Shown here: piece after piece, positions 24,520 through 26,566 of the stretch
Layout: every line of letters starts with the position of its first letter
Position numbering within the stretch: the stretch's first letter is position 1
NCBI GenBank assembly: GCA_937996655.1
Contig: CALKUK010000022.1
Coordinates: 1 to 26,566, forward strand
Direction of reading: 5' to 3'
Length of the DNA: 26,566 nt
Origin: an uncultured Sphingomonadaceae bacterium
GTDB taxonomy: Bacteria > Pseudomonadota > Alphaproteobacteria > Sphingomonadales > Sphingomonadaceae
Program-made: the position numbers and the translations under genes
Notes under the pieces: generated by a model
Database searches by the model: none
What the model saw: only the letters and a program-made list of their open reading frames with translations
Told to the model about the DNA's origin: nothing

Positions 24520-24555
24520 TGGCATTTCCGAAACACTGTGGCATTGGAGTGACAC
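24520..24555 (-). promoter_or_regulatory. conserved block upstream of porin copy 2
   Basis: Matches the block at 22881-22914. On the minus strand it contains a direct repeat AATGCCA spaced 19 bases start to start, with CACAGTGT between. It lies about 153 bases before the porin ATG and five bases from the stop of the ThiE-like gene. Regulatory role inferred from conservation only. Confidence 0.45.
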
Positions 24556-24560
24556 TTTTA

Positions 24561-25148
24561 TTACATTAGCGTGCTGATCGCCCCGGCCGCCCGACACACA
24601 CGCCGTGGCAGCCGCCTCACATTCCCACCATCGATCCCCCCCAGGGCCGCCATCGCAACGCCCCCCATCCGCGCCATGCCTGCCCAGCGCACCGCCCCGA
24701 GCCCGCCCGCACCTGGATGGCTCGCCGTCGGGAAGGCAGGGGATAAAAACACCAGCGACACGCCGGCACGCACCGCCCGCCGCACTTCCCGCACATCATG
24801 CGCCGAACTGGTCAGCACCGGCACGCGCCGCGAGGCCCCCGCCGGTCGGCGGCCGCCCCGCAAATGCAGCCCGGCGCCAAGTGCCGCCGCCAATCTCCAA
24901 TCCCCGGCCACCACCAGAACCAGGCGCCGCTCCCGGCAAATCCCCGCCAGCCGGCGGCCCAAGGCCGCACGGTCGGCCCGCCCGTCATCGCGAAACACCA
25001 CGCCGCACAATCCCCGCGGCAGCCGCACCGCCGCGGCACAAGGGTCAGGCAACCGTACCGCGTCCGTGAACAGCCACAACGGCGGCAACCCACCCTGCCG
25101 GTTGCGGCTCTTGACCGCGCGGCCCCATGCGACAAGCCTGTGGTCCAT
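24561..25148 (-). CDS. thiamine phosphate synthase-like protein (ThiE/TenI superfamily)
   Basis: Protein of 195 residues with the TMP-synthase/TenI barrel pattern: a first-strand LWLFTDAVRLPDP, GVVFRDD at 49-55 (place of the family's QxRxK), AGLHLRG at 92-98 (place of GVHLGQ), VLTSSAHD at 111-118 (place of the GxSTH segment), LSPAFPTASHPG at 135-146 (place of the GPIFxTxTK phosphate loop), and ALGGID at 168-173, the conserved GGI loop. Several residues used by true ThiE are changed: no lysine ends the phosphate loop and the LGQEDL motif is lost. It may be a paralogue without TMP-synthase activity. It diverges from yggS across 47 bp. No other thiamine gene is adjacent. Confidence 0.8.
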   Translation of the reverse strand: MDHRLVAWGRAVKSRNRQGGLPPLWLFTDAVRLPDPCAAAVRLPRGLCGVVFRDDGRADRAALGRRLAGICRERRLVLVVAGDWRLAAALGAGLHLRGGRRPAGASRRVPVLTSSAHDVREVRRAVRAGVSLVFLSPAFPTASHPGAGGLGAVRWAGMARMGGVAMAALGGIDGGNVRRLPRRVCRAAGAISTLM

Positions 25149-25195
25149 CCGTTAGCCCCCCTTTTCCTCCACCCGGCACCGCGAAGCAGATCCTT

Positions 25196-25873
25196 ATGGA
25201 CCATAACTATTCAGCCATCGCCGACAACCTCCGCCGCGTGCAAGACCGCATCGCCGCCGCGGCCACCCGCGCCGGACGCGAGCCCTCCGCCATCACCTTG
25301 GTCGCCGTCTCGAAAACCAACCCCGCCGAAGCCGTCCTCGCCGCCCTGGCCGCCGGTCAACTCCACTTCGGCGAAAACCGCGTCCAGGAAGCGCAATCCA
25401 AGTTCCCGCCGCTGCGCGCTGCGCATCCGGCGATGCGGCTGCACATTATAGGTGGCCTGCAAACCAATAAGGCCCGCGACGCCGTCAAGCTCGGCGACGT
25501 CATCGAGACCCTGGACCGCCCTCGCCTGGCTGACGCCATTGCCGACGCCATTGCCAAGGAAGGCCGCGCGCCCCAGCTCCTGGTCCAGATCAACATAGGC
25601 GACGAAGACCAGAAATCCGGCATTTCCCGCGCCGATGCCGACGGGTTCATCAATGACTGCAAAGGCCGCTTCGGTGCCGCCCTCGCTGGCCTGATGTGCA
25701 TTCCCCCCGTTGAGGGTGACCCTGCCCCCCATTTCGCCTGGCTCGCCGACCGCGCGGCGAAACACGGCTTGCCGATCGTCTCGATGGGCATGTCGGGGGA
25801 CTTCGAAGTGGCCGTGGCACATGGAGCAACCCATGTCCGCGTCGGATCGGCCATCTTCGGAACGCGGGGCTAA
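25196..25873 (+). CDS. yggS: YggS family PLP homeostasis protein
   Basis: Pyridoxal-phosphate-binding barrel protein of 225 residues, normal length. Family members buffer PLP and affect amino-acid balance; no catalytic reaction is established. The PLP lysine is Lys40 in TLVAVSKTNPAEAV. Other signatures: HFGENRVQEAQSK, HIIGGLQTNKARDAV, QINIGDEDQKSGI, and the phosphate-binding end VSMGMSGDFEVAVAHGATHVRVGSAIFGTR (seen in parts). The start is ATG 25196; earlier in-frame codons overlap the divergent ThiE-like gene. The coding strand is C-rich relative to G, as in the rest of the right half of the window. Confidence 0.95.
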   Translation: MDHNYSAIADNLRRVQDRIAAAATRAGREPSAITLVAVSKTNPAEAVLAALAAGQLHFGENRVQEAQSKFPPLRAAHPAMRLHIIGGLQTNKARDAVKLGDVIETLDRPRLADAIADAIAKEGRAPQLLVQINIGDEDQKSGISRADADGFINDCKGRFGAALAGLMCIPPVEGDPAPHFAWLADRAAKHGLPIVSMGMSGDFEVAVAHGATHVRVGSAIFGTRG

Positions 25874-25885
25874 CGCCTTATGACG

Positions 25886-25970
25886 TTTGGCGGAATTGCC
25901 GGAAAGTCCGAATCCGCGGATCAAACAAAGAGTTAGAACGGGATACCTTCGCCTGTCGGAAGGCATCGCG
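25886..25970 (+). repeat. dispersed intergenic repeat, copy C (complete)
   Basis: Same layout as 3543-3630: TTTGGCGG, AAT, TGCCGGAAAGTCCG (hairpin 1), then CAAACAAAGAGTTAGAAC (25922-25939), then hairpin 2 pairing CGGGATACCTTC with GAAGGCATCGCG with mismatches. It starts 13 bases after the yggS stop. Confidence 0.7.
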
Positions 25971-25998
25971 CGCCAACCGCGCCGCTTGCATGCCATCG

Positions 25999-26025
25999 CC
26001 GGGCGGCGTATCGAGCGCCGCCCGG
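25999..26025 (+). other. GC-rich hairpin in the leader of the kup-like ORF
   Basis: CCGGGCGGCG at 25999-26008 and CGCCGCCCGG at 26016-26025 form a perfect 10-bp stem with a 7-base loop. No T-tract follows, so it is not a standard terminator. It lies 42 bases before the ATG at 26068. Confidence 0.5.
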
Positions 26026-26067
26026 AGGCTGCTACATCGCCGCCGGGCCATGACATGGAGCGGCAGC

Positions 26068-26566
26068 ATGACGGCGGCACCCCTCGAGGCCGGCGCGACA
26101 CGTGATCAGGTCAAGTTCTCGGCCCTGCTCGGCGTTCTCGGCGTCGTTTACGGCGACATCGGCACCAGTCCGCTCTACGCTCTCAAAACCAGCCTGGAGC
26201 ATTTCAAGGACGGCGGTTTGGCGCGCGGCGATGTGCTTGGCGTGCTGTCGCTGATCTTCTGGTCCAGCTTCACGGTCATGCAGGGACTGGTGCGATCGAG
26301 CTGGGCGCTGGTCGCGGTGCGGCTGGGTTTAGGGGTTGCTGAAGCGCCGTGCTTCCCGGCCAACAGCCGCGTGCTGGTCAACTGGTTCCCCCGGCGTGAA
26401 CGGGCGCGGGCCAACAGCGTCTATTCGGTGGGCATGTACTTCGGCATCGCCTTCCTCAGCCCCGTCCTGTTCTGGATCGTCAGCCGCTTCGGCTGGCGCA
26501 TCCTGTTCGCCGGAGTTGGCGCGCTGGGCATTGCCTATGGCTTCGTCTGGTACCGCTTCTACCGCG
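26068..26566 (+). CDS. chimeric partial ORF: Kup potassium transporter N-terminus joined to an MFS sugar-acid transporter
   Basis: Open to the window edge (166 codons). Residues 1 to about 65 are the N-terminus of a Kup/Trk-type K+ uptake protein: LLGVLGVVYGDIGTSPLYAL, the family hallmark, then LARGDVLGVLSLIFWS. From about residue 66 the same frame reads as an MFS transporter of the glucarate/galactonate (GudP/DgoT) type: LGLGVAEAPCFPANSRVL, NWFPRRERARANSVYSVG, and FGIAFLSPVLFWIVSRFGWR. That part corresponds to helices 3 to 5 of such a protein, so helices 1 and 2 are absent. The join falls near 26256-26270. GGAG lies seven bases before the ATG; ATG 26050 is an alternative. A misassembly at the window edge is more likely than a working fusion; the authentic neighbour of yggS is probably kup. 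Confidence 0.75.
   Translation, partial: MTAAPLEAGATRDQVKFSALLGVLGVVYGDIGTSPLYALKTSLEHFKDGGLARGDVLGVLSLIFWSSFTVMQGLVRSSWALVAVRLGLGVAEAPCFPANSRVLVNWFPRRERARANSVYSVGMYFGIAFLSPVLFWIVSRFGWRILFAGVGALGIAYGFVWYRFYR

Noticed and set aside
24368..24544. Longer N-terminus for porin copy 2
   Set aside because: The signal peptide and ribosome site are at 24367; the upstream part is leader and includes the conserved block.
20817..24577. Two long plus-strand open frames (639 and 569 codons) across the porins
   Set aside because: Both are antisense to the porins and share the same sequence only because the porins are duplicated. The product is Arg/Ala/Gly-rich without motifs.
1..26566. CRISPR arrays, tRNA or rRNA genes, insertion sequences, phage or toxin-antitoxin genes
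   Set aside because: None could be seen on either strand; gaps between genes are short and filled by the repeats, terminators and leaders listed.

Overview
The window reads as a chromosomal segment of an alphaproteobacterium, most likely in the Acetobacteraceae/Rhodospirillales. The grounds are high GC, the order mnmE-mnmG-rsmG-parA-parB facing holA-lptE-leuS-DUF3576, and paired porins with an acetobacterial look. Family names come from recognised motifs; no database search was run, so the taxonomic placement is inference.

Layout. Positions 24-503 (minus) are a short ORF joining an amidase N-terminus to part of a NodB-type polysaccharide deacetylase. Positions 652-3514 hold an orphan dipeptide-type ABC binding protein and a thiolase, with a 20-bp ParB-site-like palindrome between them and a strong terminator after the thiolase. 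Positions 3739-8699 hold two DHA2-type MFS pumps (both minus) enclosing an NMT1-type binding protein and its permease, with no ATPase gene. Positions 8796-10279 (minus) hold qor and ogt. Positions 10489-16317 (plus) are a housekeeping run: thioredoxin-like [2Fe-2S] ferredoxin, mnmE, mnmG, rsmG, parA, parB. A perfect 16-bp parS lies inside the start of rsmG. Positions 16337-21221 (minus) hold holA, lptE, leuS and a DUF3576 lipoprotein gene. Positions 21396-24367 (minus) hold two tandem porin genes that share a central tract of about 940 bp with no difference I can see. Positions 24561-25873 hold a ThiE-like gene and a divergent yggS. Position 26068 to the end starts as a Kup potassium transporter and turns into an MFS sugar-acid transporter within the same frame.

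How it fits together. The central cluster combines tRNA wobble-uridine modification (MnmE/MnmG), 16S rRNA methylation (RsmG) and chromosome segregation (ParA/ParB/parS), facing replication (HolA), outer-membrane LPS export (LptE) and translation (LeuS) genes. It is ordinary core content. The flanks hold transport genes.

Most notable observations: (1) both ends of the window are in-frame protein chimeras, which suggests assembly joins; (2) the parS site coincides with an apparent GC-skew sign change that is independent of coding strand; (3) the porin pair looks homogenised; (4) a structured intergenic repeat of about 90 bp occurs twice in full and once in part. I found no tRNA, rRNA, CRISPR array, transposase or phage gene, and no clearly new multi-gene system.
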